64,000 nucleotides of DNA from Globisporangium splendens (GCA_006386115.1 VFIW01000021.1:496001-560000), one strand, 5' to 3'. Positions 19,758-30,250 are shown, numbered from the stretch's first letter. The notes: generated by a model not told the origin, from the letters alone. Numbers and translations are program-made.

Positions 19758-21314
19758 GTCCTTTAGAGAGAGAAAAATGGATAGCGAGGTAATTTATTCT
19801 CTCACCGCATTTCACTGCCACGACGACAACCGACAGTCCACTTTCATGGTTATCTTCCGAACACAAAAATTGTTCGGAAGATAAGCATTGTTCGAGCGCA
19901 TCGTGTTTAGTGTCAGAACGGAATAGAAACAGTAAATTGTTTACTGTTATCTTCCGAATAGACGGTTTATGACTTCTTTTTTTTATGTGATTTTCTTCAT
20001 AAAACCGAACTGTCCCGAAAACCGAACCGCCGAGAAAATCGATCCTGTCGAAATGTTCAGGACCCTCTCCAGCCAGAACACACAAGTGAAGGCAAGGAAG
20101 GGCACGGTTGGCAAGCGTGCCACAGTCTTTGGTGACGAGCGTACAGGAAAGCCCAAGAGGTATAATGTTATTGTTGTGGGTTGTTGCGTGGCGTATATAG
20201 AGCTAATGCATTTGAATCGTTTGTTGGAAAACTGGTGTGTTCAGCAACGAGTGCAAAGCAAGTGGTGGTCGGCGCGAGCATGATGCACACAAGTCGCGTC
20301 AATATCAGCATCAAGTTTGCACCAACAGCCAAGTGCAATAGCCAAAATGTAAGAAGTATGTTTTTGACGTGGTTTTGTTCTGTGGCGCGTGTTCAACTCA
20401 TGAATGACTACATTGCCGAGGGTAATGGCTTGTGTGTGTATGTATTCAATATATTCAGGACATTCACATTTGCACGAAATGAAAAGCTAGAATTTCAAGG
20501 GTTTGCATGCTTTACTGTCTTCGTCCACGCGCGCACGATGCCTGTGACGGCGTTAATACGCACCCGCTTGAGGACATTGCCGGTTCCATTATCATGACTC
20601 TCCAGGGCCGCCAAGACATTGATTTGTACGTCATTTACGAGGAGTTGAACTTCGCGTCGCCAAGCGGCGCGCTCGGCATCTGTCACAAGCGATGTGAGCG
20701 GCGGTAGCCATGTATCGCTCACAGAGAGGTGTGCGATACGCATGGCGCGCTGTGTGTCTCTCTGCGCGTGGTTCTTTCTGTCCAATGGTGCGGCATCTAG
20801 TCCTTCGAGAAGGAGCTAAGAGTACAATGATACAACGGAAATATTTGCGATGGCGCGCAAATTGGCAGGCCATACGTTTTTTGCTTCTCGTTCGTGTAGC
20901 GGTGTCTGCCGAGGAGGCTGGGAAGCGAGAGCAGCAATCATCGTCATCATTTGCTGCTGTTGGTGTGCAACATTTACCACCACTGCTTTCACTCTGCTAG
21001 CTCCGTACCGAAAACTTGGACGCCTACGAGCAGGCGCTCAACAACATCCCCAAAAGTTTGTGTACCAACAAATTGGTGCCCTCGCTCCTGTTCTCCCCCT
21101 TCTAGGTGACTTCAATATCCTGCTCGTGATGCAGTGCGCATACAATTTGGAATGCATCATGTGTCCCACACCAAATTTCTGAACAAAAGTGGTCAGACGA
21201 TGTCCCCTTGAGCTACTATAAAGATCATTGGAATGGAAAAATATACTGAACTGAGTATACTAGCCACTATTAAGAGCGAAAAGCGCGATCTGTCTCTCGA
21301 GGTCTCCGCGACGA
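19758..21314. other. Region with possible exon fragments, unresolved
   Basis: Three short plus-strand stretches look coding: 20053-20160 (starts MFRTLSSQNTQVKARKG, followed by a GT), about 20570-20707 (MTLQGRQDIDLYVIYEELN, high GC at third positions), and 21001-21058 (LRTENLDAYEQALNNIPK, directly after a TAG acceptor). They could be exons of one intron-rich or decaying gene, but I cannot join them in frame. A competing minus ORF of 82 codons lies at 20495-20743. An inverted repeat near 19851-19882 (ATCTTCCGAACA and TGTTCGGAAGAT around a short loop) is also present. Confidence 0.3.
19851..19882. repeat. Perfect 14-bp inverted repeat
   Basis: TTATCTTCCGAACA and TGTTCGGAAGATAA flank a 7-base loop; the motif TTATCTTCCGAA recurs at about 19948. 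Lies about 100 bp downstream of FSH copy 1 and could form a hairpin in its 3' region. Confidence 0.6.
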
Positions 21315-23146
21315 ATGTGGAGCAAACAAGTGGAGGAGGACGCGTGGAAGGAAGCTTTGGAAGGAGATTCTGCGACGACAGCCGCTGCGGCGATGGCCGT
21401 ACCATCGTCGCAGCACGAGGAAGGGGGAGCCCCAGATCCCGTGCGCACGAACGAACCGGACCAGGTAAATGCAGGAGCGCCGGACGAGTCTGGGACCAAC
21501 GAGGTGGATCCCTCAGGAGGCGATGATGCTATGACTGGACGACACGACAAGGCACCGACAACAGTGGAAGGCGTTCACAAAGCAGCAGCGACGGAGACCG
21601 CATCACAGAAGGGGTACGAAGCCCTCACAGCGAAGATGCGAGGATCGCCAAATGCGGTCAATAGAGTGGAGATTGAATACGAAGTGCGGTTAATGTTCGC
21701 GGCTCTCTACAACGGGATGCGGGTTCTTGAGAAACCAAAAAAGGCGAACGACAACTACCCAGCACTCAATGGAGAGGGGCGGACGCGCTGGTGGACCTTT
21801 TTCGTCTACTGGCAATTGAGAAGGGAGAATCTTTTCCGGAGTGGAAGCGGACGATCCAAGAACTATGCAAGGATATGCACCGGCCATCATGGACAATGGT
21901 AGCGCTTATCCAAAAGAGAATCGACCAGAATAGGCTTGCAGCAGAAACCAAGGCTTCGCCATGGGGTTCGCAAACCAGCACCAACAGTCAAACAAACGTC
22001 CAAGAGCAAGGCACCCAGCCCTTCACCTTCAAATCGGACAAATACTCGGAGGAGGAACAACACAACATGATCCGACACTGCAAGCAAAAGTTCGAGTACT
22101 CAGTAACCCTGCGCCAGCCGACAACGATGGAATGGGAAATCATGCTAGCGATCGTGGAAGGCGAACTCCTGATTCGACACCTGCCTCAATTCCTACGGCG
22201 AGTGTGTGATGGGGACACCCTTTTCCGCTTCCAGAACACCATCGCAGCTCAGGTGGAAGGAGAGCTGGTCGGCAAATTATCGGATGCAACACAGGTTTAC
22301 AAAGATCACCAATCGACCGGACGAATCGTGGAAGCCATCTTGCAAGCAGCGAGATACCGAAATGACGGCAAAATGGAAGAGACAATGGCGATGCTGAAAG
22401 ACCTCAAAGCTGCGGAATATAATGACAGTACTCATTCTCTCCACTTCTATTTCTTTGACAGGAGCACAGCGGCGAAATGGAACAAAATGACGATCCCTTT
22501 CCGACGCCAATTGGTGCAGCTCATATCCGCACACCAGACGGAGACAACCGGAGAGCGACCGGAGGCAAACAACGTTTGGAACAGGCAATTGGGAGCGGAC
22601 GGGCTACAGAATGCAGAATCGAGATCCAGGTACAAAATTCAGCTTTTGAACACTGCTCGCTCAGTGAATATGTCCCTGTTTTTAGAATACTTGAAGCAGA
22701 CGACAGGCAAGCGATTCTACGCCTACCCACTCGATAAATACGGTCCAATATCCCACCAATCGCAGTTGTGGGAGGTACTCTTTGAAGAGGAATCATGTCC
22801 AAAAGCGCTTATCGATGTCAGACGAATTATTTGGCGAGGGCGAACAATCATCCTTCACCACGCATCCAAGTACCGAATGGCTCCTTGTTTAATCTGCGGT
22901 GCAGCGGGACATTTCGCGCGAGCATGTAAGGCAACGGAACAGGAACTAAAAACTAACAACTGTATTCACGCAGACGATGAGATCGTGAGCAAACTCCCGA
23001 GAAAGCCAGCCACTTTCACCAGTGCAGCGGAAATTAAGGAGTCGGTCTCAGACGGCATTGACAAAAAGAAACAGCCACTTCAACACGCAGAAGAGAATCC
23101 TCACGCCAGGGGGAAAACGAGCCGAGCGAGAACACGAATCCCGTGA
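21315..23146 (+). pseudogene. LINE ORF1, gag-like with zinc knuckle, frameshifted
   Basis: Two overlapping frames, 21315-21902 and 21791-23146, together read as one protein of about 600 residues with a single-base shift near 21.79-21.84 kb. The N-terminus is Ala/Glu/Gly-rich and disordered. The C-terminal part has CLICGAAGHFARACK, a CCHC zinc knuckle of nucleic-acid-binding gag proteins. It would coat the element's RNA. The frame ends in a 4-base overlap with the following protease frame. Confidence 0.7.
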
Positions 23147-24369
23147 CGCCTGATGAGACCAACACGTCCAGCCCACAACCGAACTCCAACCCAAATAATC
23201 TAACAAAAAATGTGTCGTTTACAGTGAAAACAGAAATTTCAGTACAACAAACCGGCAATCTCAAAGAACAGGCGAAGGCGAAACCAAACGATGGAGCAGC
23301 GAACGCAAAAGGACCCGCGTCAAAGGCAAGCCAGAAAAATGGACCAAGACAAATTTCCAAGGATGACATCCGGTGGGCAAAAGAGCTGATGCGCTTCCGA
23401 CGAGATATGGACGAGTTAATGAAGGTGCACGTGGAACGACAAACCGAGCTCAACCCGAATCGTAACGACATCATGGACTGGGATGGGGAGTACACGATTC
23501 AAGACGTGATGGACGCCAACGGACTTGCAGAAGCAACAACACCACCTACCGGAAATTGCCAATTTTATGCAGTGGCGGAAGCGGTGCTCCAAATCACGCA
23601 TGACAACATGGCAAATGAGAAGCTGCTCGAGGCCACGGCGAGCAGAATCAAGCAAAGCATGAACGCGGCAACACGTCTCAACTTCGATCTCGAATTTCCT
23701 GAAGGAGCGCATTTGGGAATACTCGAAGCACTGGGGAGAGGGGATCGGAAAATGAGCCCAAAAGAAAAGAGAGCAGATACTCTCGACTATTTCAGCGATA
23801 TCGCAAGCAGCTCCTCCAGCCGATCTTCCACGCTGCCAGGATCCCTGTGGGGTGGGCCGGAGTCCTTGCGGATGGCTGCCAAGGCTTTGCAGAGAAAAAT
23901 CTTCGTGCTGATCGAGACAACGTACGGAGACCGCAAGGGCTTTGCAATTTACAAGCCGCAATCCAGAGTCCATGGAGGCGGCCAGTTTTTGTCAGCCAAA
24001 GAATATGCGTGCACAGAGAAGCAATGGGAAGACGAGCTCCGTCAAGACAGAAACGAAGCAGCGGCCACGAGCAGTCCGCTACCAATTGTGATGAAATTCG
24101 CAAACGAACACTACAACAGTCTGCACTTCAGAACCTTTAACGACCCAACGCCACTGGCGAATATGACGAGCTCATCATTAGCGAAGCATCTCCAAGGATC
24201 CGTGAGGAGCAAGACGGAGTTCAAGACGGACCGATCTGGTCAATTCGAAGACGAACGAGAAACAGACGATTCGATGGAGGACAGTGACAATTCCAGTTTG
24301 GGAGAGTCAGTGTGGACTCCATCGCTGGACGAACGAGAAAAGTTCGAGCCAAACCAGCTCAGCGGATAA
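23143..24369 (+). pseudogene. LINE-encoded OTU-type cysteine protease segment
   Basis: About 400 codons. An OTU fold is indicated by TGNCQFYAVAEAVL with the catalytic Cys, AAKALQRKIFVLIE in the middle, and ANEHYNSLHF with the catalytic His. OTU enzymes cleave ubiquitin chains or act as viral-type polyprotein proteases. Here the likely role is processing the element's protein or removing ubiquitin from it. The frame ends at TAA 24367-24369; the inverted second copy has TCA at the same codon and reads on, so this stop is a mutation of a longer ORF that continues past 24.6 kb. Confidence 0.75.
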
Positions 24370-25062
24370 CACGGCTGGTCGTTCGCATCGCAGGAGAATC
24401 AGCTTGTGGTATATCACTCGCCCACAATCGAGTTACCTCCACAACCCAGAAAGCGAGATAGAGACGAAACCCTGATGCTCACAGCAATAGATGGTGATGT
24501 CACGATAAACCTGAACAGCCCCAATGTCCCCCTCAAGAAAACCAGAACGCTCTCGAGACGATTGACGATCGAAGGAGACTCCGTGCAGAAACGCAGAGAC
24601 CTCGAGCGCACGCGCAGGAGCATTAGGAATGGTTCCAGGAGCAATGGACTTGGCACAAGTTCTGCGCGAACAGGTGATTGAGGAAGCCCTCAAACGTCTT
24701 TCATACCGCACCGATCAAGCAGAAACCAGAGTATGGATTACAAGCTGGTTTGACAAGATTGCAACGACAACCACGAAGCAACAACGGGCGGCATTACTCA
24801 ACTCCAAGGAAGACTGGTCGACGCTAGGAAAAATGAAGCACGGAGGGCTCGAAGTTCTGCGACTTTATCACCCGACCCAGCAAGAGAAGCTCAGCCGCTA
24901 CATCATCTGTACAGTGGTGTAAGAGGAGGAGCTGCAGACGTTCAGGTCCAGCGACGCCGAAGACCCAGACAACCTGTACGAGGCGATTGAAGACTTCTGT
25001 GCGATATTGAAGCAAACCAGAGAACTCAAAGCAGCCTTCAAGAGCGGAGAGGAGCTCAGCGA
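24370..25062 (+). pseudogene. LINE linker region between protease and endonuclease, broken
   Basis: Protein-like plus frames continue through stops (RKRDRDETLMLTAIDGD, then VLREQVIEEALKRLSYRTD, then DPDNLYEAIEDFCAILKQ). The sequence is helical and charged, without recognisable domain. It links the OTU segment to the endonuclease. Confidence 0.5.
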
Positions 25063-26151
25063 GTGGTCAGCTCTATCGGTGATCATGGTTCAAGTCACCA
25101 TGGAAGTGGACTCGGTCGAGCCCTCAAGGTACTAAAGGCACGACACCAACAGGTAACCAAGATGGCAGTAGCCCAGGTAGAGAAATGTACGCCGCGCCAC
25201 ACGCCCTCAAGAATGCATTTTACAAAAAACCAAAAAAAGGAAAAAAGATCATGTCCTAACACGCTACGGGTATTAACTCAGAACGTGTGCGGATTCAAAA
25301 AGAAAGAACGAACAAAATGGTTAGAGGATCTCAAGGGGGCACTAACCGCAGAAAAGTATGATATCATTTATTTGCAGGAAACGAGGATCACCACAGCCAA
25401 AGAAGAACGCAGACTCCGACAATACTGGAACCGAATATGGGGGATTACAAACCTGGACGAACCAACGTCCTTTTGGTCCATCCATCCAGACGCGACCGGC
25501 GGAGTTGCAATACTCACAAATCCGAAAACGATTAGCGAAGCACAACTGATCGAGGAATCCAAGTGGACAAATCGCACAATCGCTATCAAGTCCAAGGGAG
25601 TGGTGTGGATTAATGTGTACGCACCTAACAAGAAACCAGAGCGAGAACACTTCTTCCGACGCCTAAACGAGGAGTTGGTGACTCATCGTGCAGCAGCAGT
25701 GCTCGGAGGTGACTTCAATTGTGTGCTCGACAAGCAACGGGACCGGTACCAAAGAGGAGTTCTGCTACCGATGCAATGCGGAAGTGCAGAACTGAGAAGA
25801 TTAGTGACGGAGTGGAACATATACGACTCACGGGAGCTAGTGGAGGATCCGGAGTGGCCAGTGCAGCGGGAACCGACGGAGCATTTCACATACTGGAGAA
25901 AAAACTCAGCCAGTCGACTCGACCGATTCTATATCGCAGGAAACCTGGGCAGCGCCGTGCAATGGGAGGCCATAGAGCTACCCAAGCGCTACTCGGACCA
26001 CCAAGCAGTGGTTCTGCATTTGAAATGGACGAGTCAACCGCAGAGACCAAGGAATGTGAACAAGTGCAGGCACCCGATACGAACCTCGCGTCCTGACTTG
26101 GTGCGGATTGTGGTGCAAAAGGCAATCGCTCACGAGCTGGAGCAGATATAG
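25063..26151 (+). pseudogene. LINE APE-type endonuclease
   Basis: About 360 codons. LRVLTQNVCGFKKKER opens the endonuclease fold, YDIIYLQETRIT carries the metal-binding Glu, GGDFNCVL the central Asp/Asn, SRLDRFYI the late Asp, and KRYSDHQAVV the terminal Asp-His pair. All catalytic residues appear intact. It nicks the target DNA to prime reverse transcription. The frame ends shortly after the fold at a TAG, where an RT should begin, so the connection to RT is lost. Confidence 0.85.
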
Positions 26152-26180
26152 AGTGAAGGACCTTCGTACGCGACCGACTA

Positions 26181-26580
26181 ATGGAGAACGCAATCCTCAT
26201 CATGCAAGCCGCATTGGATAAAGCGTGCCACAACAGCGCTGAAGGGTTGGATGACGCTCCGGGAATTGCGATGCTTGACTTCATGAAGGCTTACGACACA
26301 TTGGACAGAGACTTTTTGTACCTTGTGCTGAGCAAGTTCGGCTTTGGGCGACAATTTGTGGATTTAGTACGTCGAATGCACTCGGACACTACAGCGCAGT
26401 ACCTGGTGAATGGCGAACTGTCGAGAGAATGGGAGGTCAAGTCGGGTATTCGTCAAGGTTGCCCCCTTGCTCCTCTGCTGTTTATCGTTACCGCAGAGAT
26501 TCTCGCACTGGCAGTACACCAAGACCCCCAACTGGAAGGAATTCGCGTGACCAGATCCGGAGCAAAACCCCATCTTTCCG
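26181..26580 (+). pseudogene. LINE reverse-transcriptase fragment
   Basis: MLDFMKAYDTLDRDFLY matches the catalytic-Asp block of LINE reverse transcriptase and GIRQGCPLAPLLFIVTAEIL the next block. The earlier fingers region and the later YADD block are absent. The fragment stops at about 26.58 kb where sequence in the opposite orientation begins. Confidence 0.8.
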
Positions 26581-27495
26581 CGTTGTGGAGGTAACTCGGT
26601 TGTGGGCGAGTGATATACCACAAGCTGATTCTCCTGTGACGCGAACGACCAACCGTGTGATCCGCTGAGCTCGTTTGGCTCGAATTTCTCTTGTTCCCCC
26701 AGCGGTGGAGTCACCACTGAATCTTCCAAACTGGAATTGTCGCTTTCCTCCATTGGGTCCTCCGTAACTGGTTCGGAATCGAATTGGCCAGATCGGTCGG
26801 TCTTGAACTCCGTCTTGCTCCTCTCGGATCCTTGGAGATGCTTCGCTAGAGATGAGCTCGTCATAGTCGCCAGTGACGATGGGTCATTAAGGGTTCTGAA
26901 GTGCAGACTGTTGTAGTGTTCATTGGCAAATTTCATCACAATTGGTAGTGGACTGCTCGTGGCCTCTGCTTCGATTCTGTCCTGGCGAAGCTCGTCTTCC
27001 CATTCCTTCCCCGTGCACGCATGTTCTTTGGCTGACGAAAACTGGACGCCTGTGTGGACTCTGGATTGCGGCTTGTAAATTGCAAAGCCTTTTCGATCTC
27101 CGTACATTGTCTCGATCAGCACGAAGATTTTCCTCTGCAGAGCCTTGGCAGCCATCCGCAGGGACTCCGGTCCACCCCATAGGGTCCCTGGCAGCGTGAA
27201 AGAGCGGCTGGAGGAGCTACCTGCAATATCGTCGAAATAGCTGAGAATATATGCTTTCCTTTCTTTGGGCTTATTTTTCGGTCTCCTCTCCCCGGTGCTT
27301 CGAGTATTCCCAAATGCGTTCCTTCAGAAAACTCGAGGTCGACGTTGAGACGTGCGGTCGCGTTCATGCTTTGCTTGATTCTGCTCGCCATGGTCTCGAG
27401 TAGCTTCTCATCTTCTCATTGTCCTTGTCGTCATGCGTGATTTGGAGCATCGTTTCCGCCACTGCATCAAATTGGCAATTTCCGGGGCAGAAGGC
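26581..27495 (-). mobile_element. Inverted fragment of the same LINE (OTU protease region)
   Basis: Minus-strand sequence matches the OTU segment of the neighbouring element from the Cys block (GNCQF at about 27480) through the His block and onward to the QENQLVVYHSP region. It has its own frameshift near 27.14 kb. It ends head-on against the RT fragment at about 26.58 kb, without a 3' tail. It retains coding sense at the site of the TAA seen in the plus copy. Confidence 0.8.
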
Positions 27496-27961
27496 AGTAA
27501 TCGACAGGTTGTCAAGGTGCAATCCTTCAAGTAAAAAGTTCAATAAAGTGGTGGACTTCAGCTGAGCACTGCCGCCGAGGAAACAAAATCACGACGGATG
27601 CGGTGCAGCCGAGAGAGCACCATCGCTTTTCTGGTTTGACATTTCTGTCGAAGTCAAGCTGTCGTGAAATCGAACGTCCCCCAAGCGTTATTAATTCCAA
27701 TGATCATCTTGTGCGAGGAAAGGTGGATACATTTGCCTCCTGGAGAGTGGAATGGAGGGTTAATAAGTCAATGTGCTGCTTCTGAAGCAGAATCAACAAT
27801 GAGAATGAGACCTAGCTGTAAAACTGATGGTAACCTGAATGACTAGTGGCATGAATGAATGGTCTTGAACACTCAACGATCAGGAAAAGACGGTCACCCC
27901 TATCATCATGCTCTTATAGCATTTATTTACACGGCATTAGTGCATGTATGCACTAGTCTTT
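27496..27961. other. Spacer between LINE fragment and FSH copy 2
   Basis: No gene supported in about 465 bp; moderately AT-rich. Confidence 0.4.
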
Positions 27962-28735
27962 TTAGATTTTCGAGACTGGCTTTGATGCATGACAATGCTG
28001 CACGATCAGCTCAGCGAGGCTCTCGTACAACCCCGGATTGTGCTTCGATGACGGGAAGCTGTGGCCGCCGTCGTGTTCGAATACTTTCTTCGGCATCACG
28101 GCTCCTTTCGGCTCGTCTTCGTACATCTCAGCGAGCTTGATCGACTCGGGGTAAAGCGAATCCTTCTTGCCCATAATATGAATCGACGGGAATGGCACTA
28201 GCTTTGGACCGCTGCCGTCTGGTTTCTCAAAGTATGGACGCATCGATACGCCGCGCACACGCACACCGCCGACGCAGACGCAGAGGTTCCACCATCGGAT
28301 ATCGCGTTCCAGGTAAATCATCGACAGCGACGTAAGCACCACTGCGCCCATCGAAAACCCGAGCACAGCATCGAACGGCCCGTGTTGCTGCAGGTACTCA
28401 TCAATGTATTCGATCATGCGGTCGAGGCCGACGTAGTCGAAGCGCCAGTCTCTGTTCGGCGACGTCAGGGAGGTCGTGTTGTGGGTCGCTTCGTCGAGCA
28501 GCGCGCGATCCAGTCGCTTGACCTCGACCCATTCATAAAATGGCCCGTCGTTCGCATGCGCGCGCTCGATGGTCGCGTCTGCAGGTCCCCGTGCTTCGAA
28601 TGGACCATTGAGGAACGCGAGCTCGGCCCTATCGCCGAGCGCCTGTCGAAGCGCGCGCGTCTGGTTCATCATCACTTTGTCGTTCGTTCGGAAGCCGTGG
28701 AGGCACAGCACGCGCAGCTTCTTCATCGCCGACAT
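27962..28735 (-). CDS. FSH1/DUF341-family serine hydrolase, copy 2
   Basis: Intronless, 257 residues, starting MSAMKKLRV. Ser in GFSMGAVV (Met instead of Gln after Ser), Asp in GKKDSLYP, His in GGHSFPSS. From the LRV start to the C-terminal QHCHA the predicted protein is identical to copy 3, which lies 741 bp away in the opposite orientation. Only the first few residues and the last eight differ. Divergently oriented with copy 3. Same presumed esterase or thioesterase activity as copy 1. Confidence 0.9.
   Translation of the reverse strand: MSAMKKLRVLCLHGFRTNDKVMMNQTRALRQALGDRAELAFLNGPFEARGPADATIERAHANDGPFYEWVEVKRLDRALLDEATHNTTSLTSPNRDWRFDYVGLDRMIEYIDEYLQQHGPFDAVLGFSMGAVVLTSLSMIYLERDIRWWNLCVCVGGVRVRGVSMRPYFEKPDGSGPKLVPFPSIHIMGKKDSLYPESIKLAEMYEDEPKGAVMPKKVFEHDGGHSFPSSKHNPGLYESLAELIVQHCHASKPVSKI
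27987..28716. repeat. Left arm of a 730-bp inverted repeat containing FSH copy 2
   Basis: Pairs with 29496-30225 in inverted orientation. Arm lengths are equal, no indel was found, and the encoded residues are identical; homology ends abruptly near both ends of the coding sequence. Confidence 0.85.
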
Positions 28736-28995
28736 CGCGGAAGGTGTCGCAATGTGTTTGGGTATCTGTGGATGCTCGTGCGAATCGGGAAATGCCGTCA
28801 ATGCCACTGCGGGTGCATTTGCTCGGCGGCTCAATTGTCAACGTGACAGAGTGATGTGCGAACTGCGCTCTTCTTCAACAGTGTACTCATCATTCTAACG
28901 CCCAGTACCGTTAAGCTGATGAGCAGCAGGTTAGAAAAGATCACAGCACCTGGTTATAAAAGCAACCCCATCCTGAGTCTCCTGTTGGTTTGTGT

Positions 28996-29140
28996 CCCAA
29001 GTCGCAGCTCTACTCGACAATGACATCAGTGCCACACCGTCAGCAATGAGAAACACCCCACTCTCGGCAGTGTCAATGAGACTCCGGGATTCTTAAACTG
29101 CATGCAGATCATAGGTTAAATAGAATCACCTTCTCTCTTT
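28996..29140 (+). mobile_element. 5'-truncated LINE tail
   Basis: About 145 bp beginning TGTCCCAAGTCGCAGCTC match the 3' end of the RNase H-bearing insertion at 30337-31090 and end in the same pyrimidine-rich tail (CCTTCTCTCT). No target-site duplication could be found. It lies in the spacer of the FSH inverted pair. Confidence 0.75.
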
Positions 29141-29183
29141 TTCACGCCTTTTCTCTCACATTGTCTTCTGCACTGACAGTGCC

Positions 29184-29277
29184 CATAATCTGAGCGTGCG
29201 ATTATGGCGCCGTCACACAGCGTCAATGCGCATAATCTGAGCGTGCGATTATGGCGCCGTCACACAGCGTCAATGCG
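29184..29277. repeat. Two perfect 47-bp tandem units with internal hairpin
   Basis: Units at 29184-29230 and 29231-29277 are identical. Each begins CATAATC and contains GATTATG after a 9-base gap, so each can fold into a 7-bp stem. Lies 200 bp upstream of FSH copy 3, close to the centre of the inverted pair. Confidence 0.9.
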
Positions 29278-29340
29278 CATTCCAAGCCAATCAGCACACC
29301 GTAGCAGGCGTGCAATCAACTTTGGCGCGAGCAACTCCGA

Positions 29341-29356
29341 TCTCATTTCGCAACTT
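29341..29356 (+). promoter_or_regulatory. Oomycete core promoter of FSH copy 3
   Basis: TCTCATTTCGCAACTT fits CTCATTYYNCAWTTT with one mismatch. It lies 120 bp upstream of the ATG at 29477. Confidence 0.55.
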
Positions 29357-29476
29357 CAGTGAGTCAAGGTGCAGAAGACCCACCGTGGGCTATCAGAACG
29401 TGCGCAATTAACATTTCGACCGACAAGAACGAAGAGCGTCTTCCATTCCATTTGAGACCTCGCTCTTCAAGCACAG

Positions 29477-30250
29477 ATGGTTGTGACCAAGAAAATGCGC
29501 GTGCTGTGCCTCCACGGCTTCCGAACGAACGACAAAGTGATGATGAACCAGACGCGCGCGCTTCGACAGGCGCTCGGCGATAGGGCCGAGCTCGCGTTCC
29601 TCAATGGTCCATTCGAAGCACGGGGACCTGCAGACGCGACCATCGAGCGCGCGCATGCGAACGACGGGCCATTTTATGAATGGGTCGAGGTCAAGCGACT
29701 GGATCGCGCGCTGCTCGACGAAGCGACCCACAACACGACCTCCCTGACGTCGCCGAACAGAGACTGGCGCTTCGACTACGTCGGCCTCGACCGCATGATC
29801 GAATACATTGATGAGTACCTGCAGCAACACGGGCCGTTCGATGCTGTGCTCGGGTTTTCGATGGGCGCAGTGGTGCTTACGTCGCTGTCGATGATTTACC
29901 TGGAACGCGATATCCGATGGTGGAACCTCTGCGTCTGCGTCGGCGGTGTGCGTGTGCGCGGCGTATCGATGCGTCCATACTTTGAGAAACCAGACGGCAG
30001 CGGTCCAAAGCTAGTGCCATTCCCGTCGATTCATATTATGGGCAAGAAGGATTCGCTTTACCCCGAGTCGATCAAGCTCGCTGAGATGTACGAAGACGAG
30101 CCGAAAGGAGCCGTGATGCCGAAGAAAGTATTCGAACACGACGGCGGCCACAGCTTCCCGTCATCGAAGCACAATCCGGGGTTGTACGAGAGCCTCGCTG
30201 AGCTGATCGTGCAGCATTGTCATGCGACCAAGTCAATCTCAAAAGTGTAG
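29477..30250 (+). CDS. FSH1/DUF341-family serine hydrolase, copy 3
   Basis: Intronless, 257 residues, starting MVVTKKMRV. Catalytic Ser in GFSMGAVV, Asp in GKKDSLYP, His in GGHSFPSS. Apart from its short ends it is identical in sequence to copy 2, in inverted orientation, with unrelated upstream DNA; the two copies therefore probably have different promoters. A 5'-truncated LINE has inserted about 85 bp downstream of the stop codon. Confidence 0.9.
   Translation: MVVTKKMRVLCLHGFRTNDKVMMNQTRALRQALGDRAELAFLNGPFEARGPADATIERAHANDGPFYEWVEVKRLDRALLDEATHNTTSLTSPNRDWRFDYVGLDRMIEYIDEYLQQHGPFDAVLGFSMGAVVLTSLSMIYLERDIRWWNLCVCVGGVRVRGVSMRPYFEKPDGSGPKLVPFPSIHIMGKKDSLYPESIKLAEMYEDEPKGAVMPKKVFEHDGGHSFPSSKHNPGLYESLAELIVQHCHATKSISKV
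29496..30225. repeat. Right arm of the 730-bp FSH inverted repeat
   Basis: Inverted partner of 27987-28716; see that entry. Confidence 0.85.

Larger units (their letters stand above)
21315..26580 (+). mobile_element. Non-LTR retrotransposon (LINE) carrying gag-like, OTU protease, endonuclease and RT segments; defective
   Basis: The order gag-like protein with a zinc knuckle, OTU-type cysteine protease, APE-type endonuclease and reverse transcriptase is that of a LINE with an extra protease. It is dead: a frameshift near 21.8 kb in the first frame, a TAA at 24367-24369, further breaks at 24.68-25.06 kb, and loss of the early RT. At about 26.58 kb it joins directly to an inverted fragment of the same family. 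No poly-A or 3' tail is present at this end. Component segments are listed separately. Confidence 0.85.
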
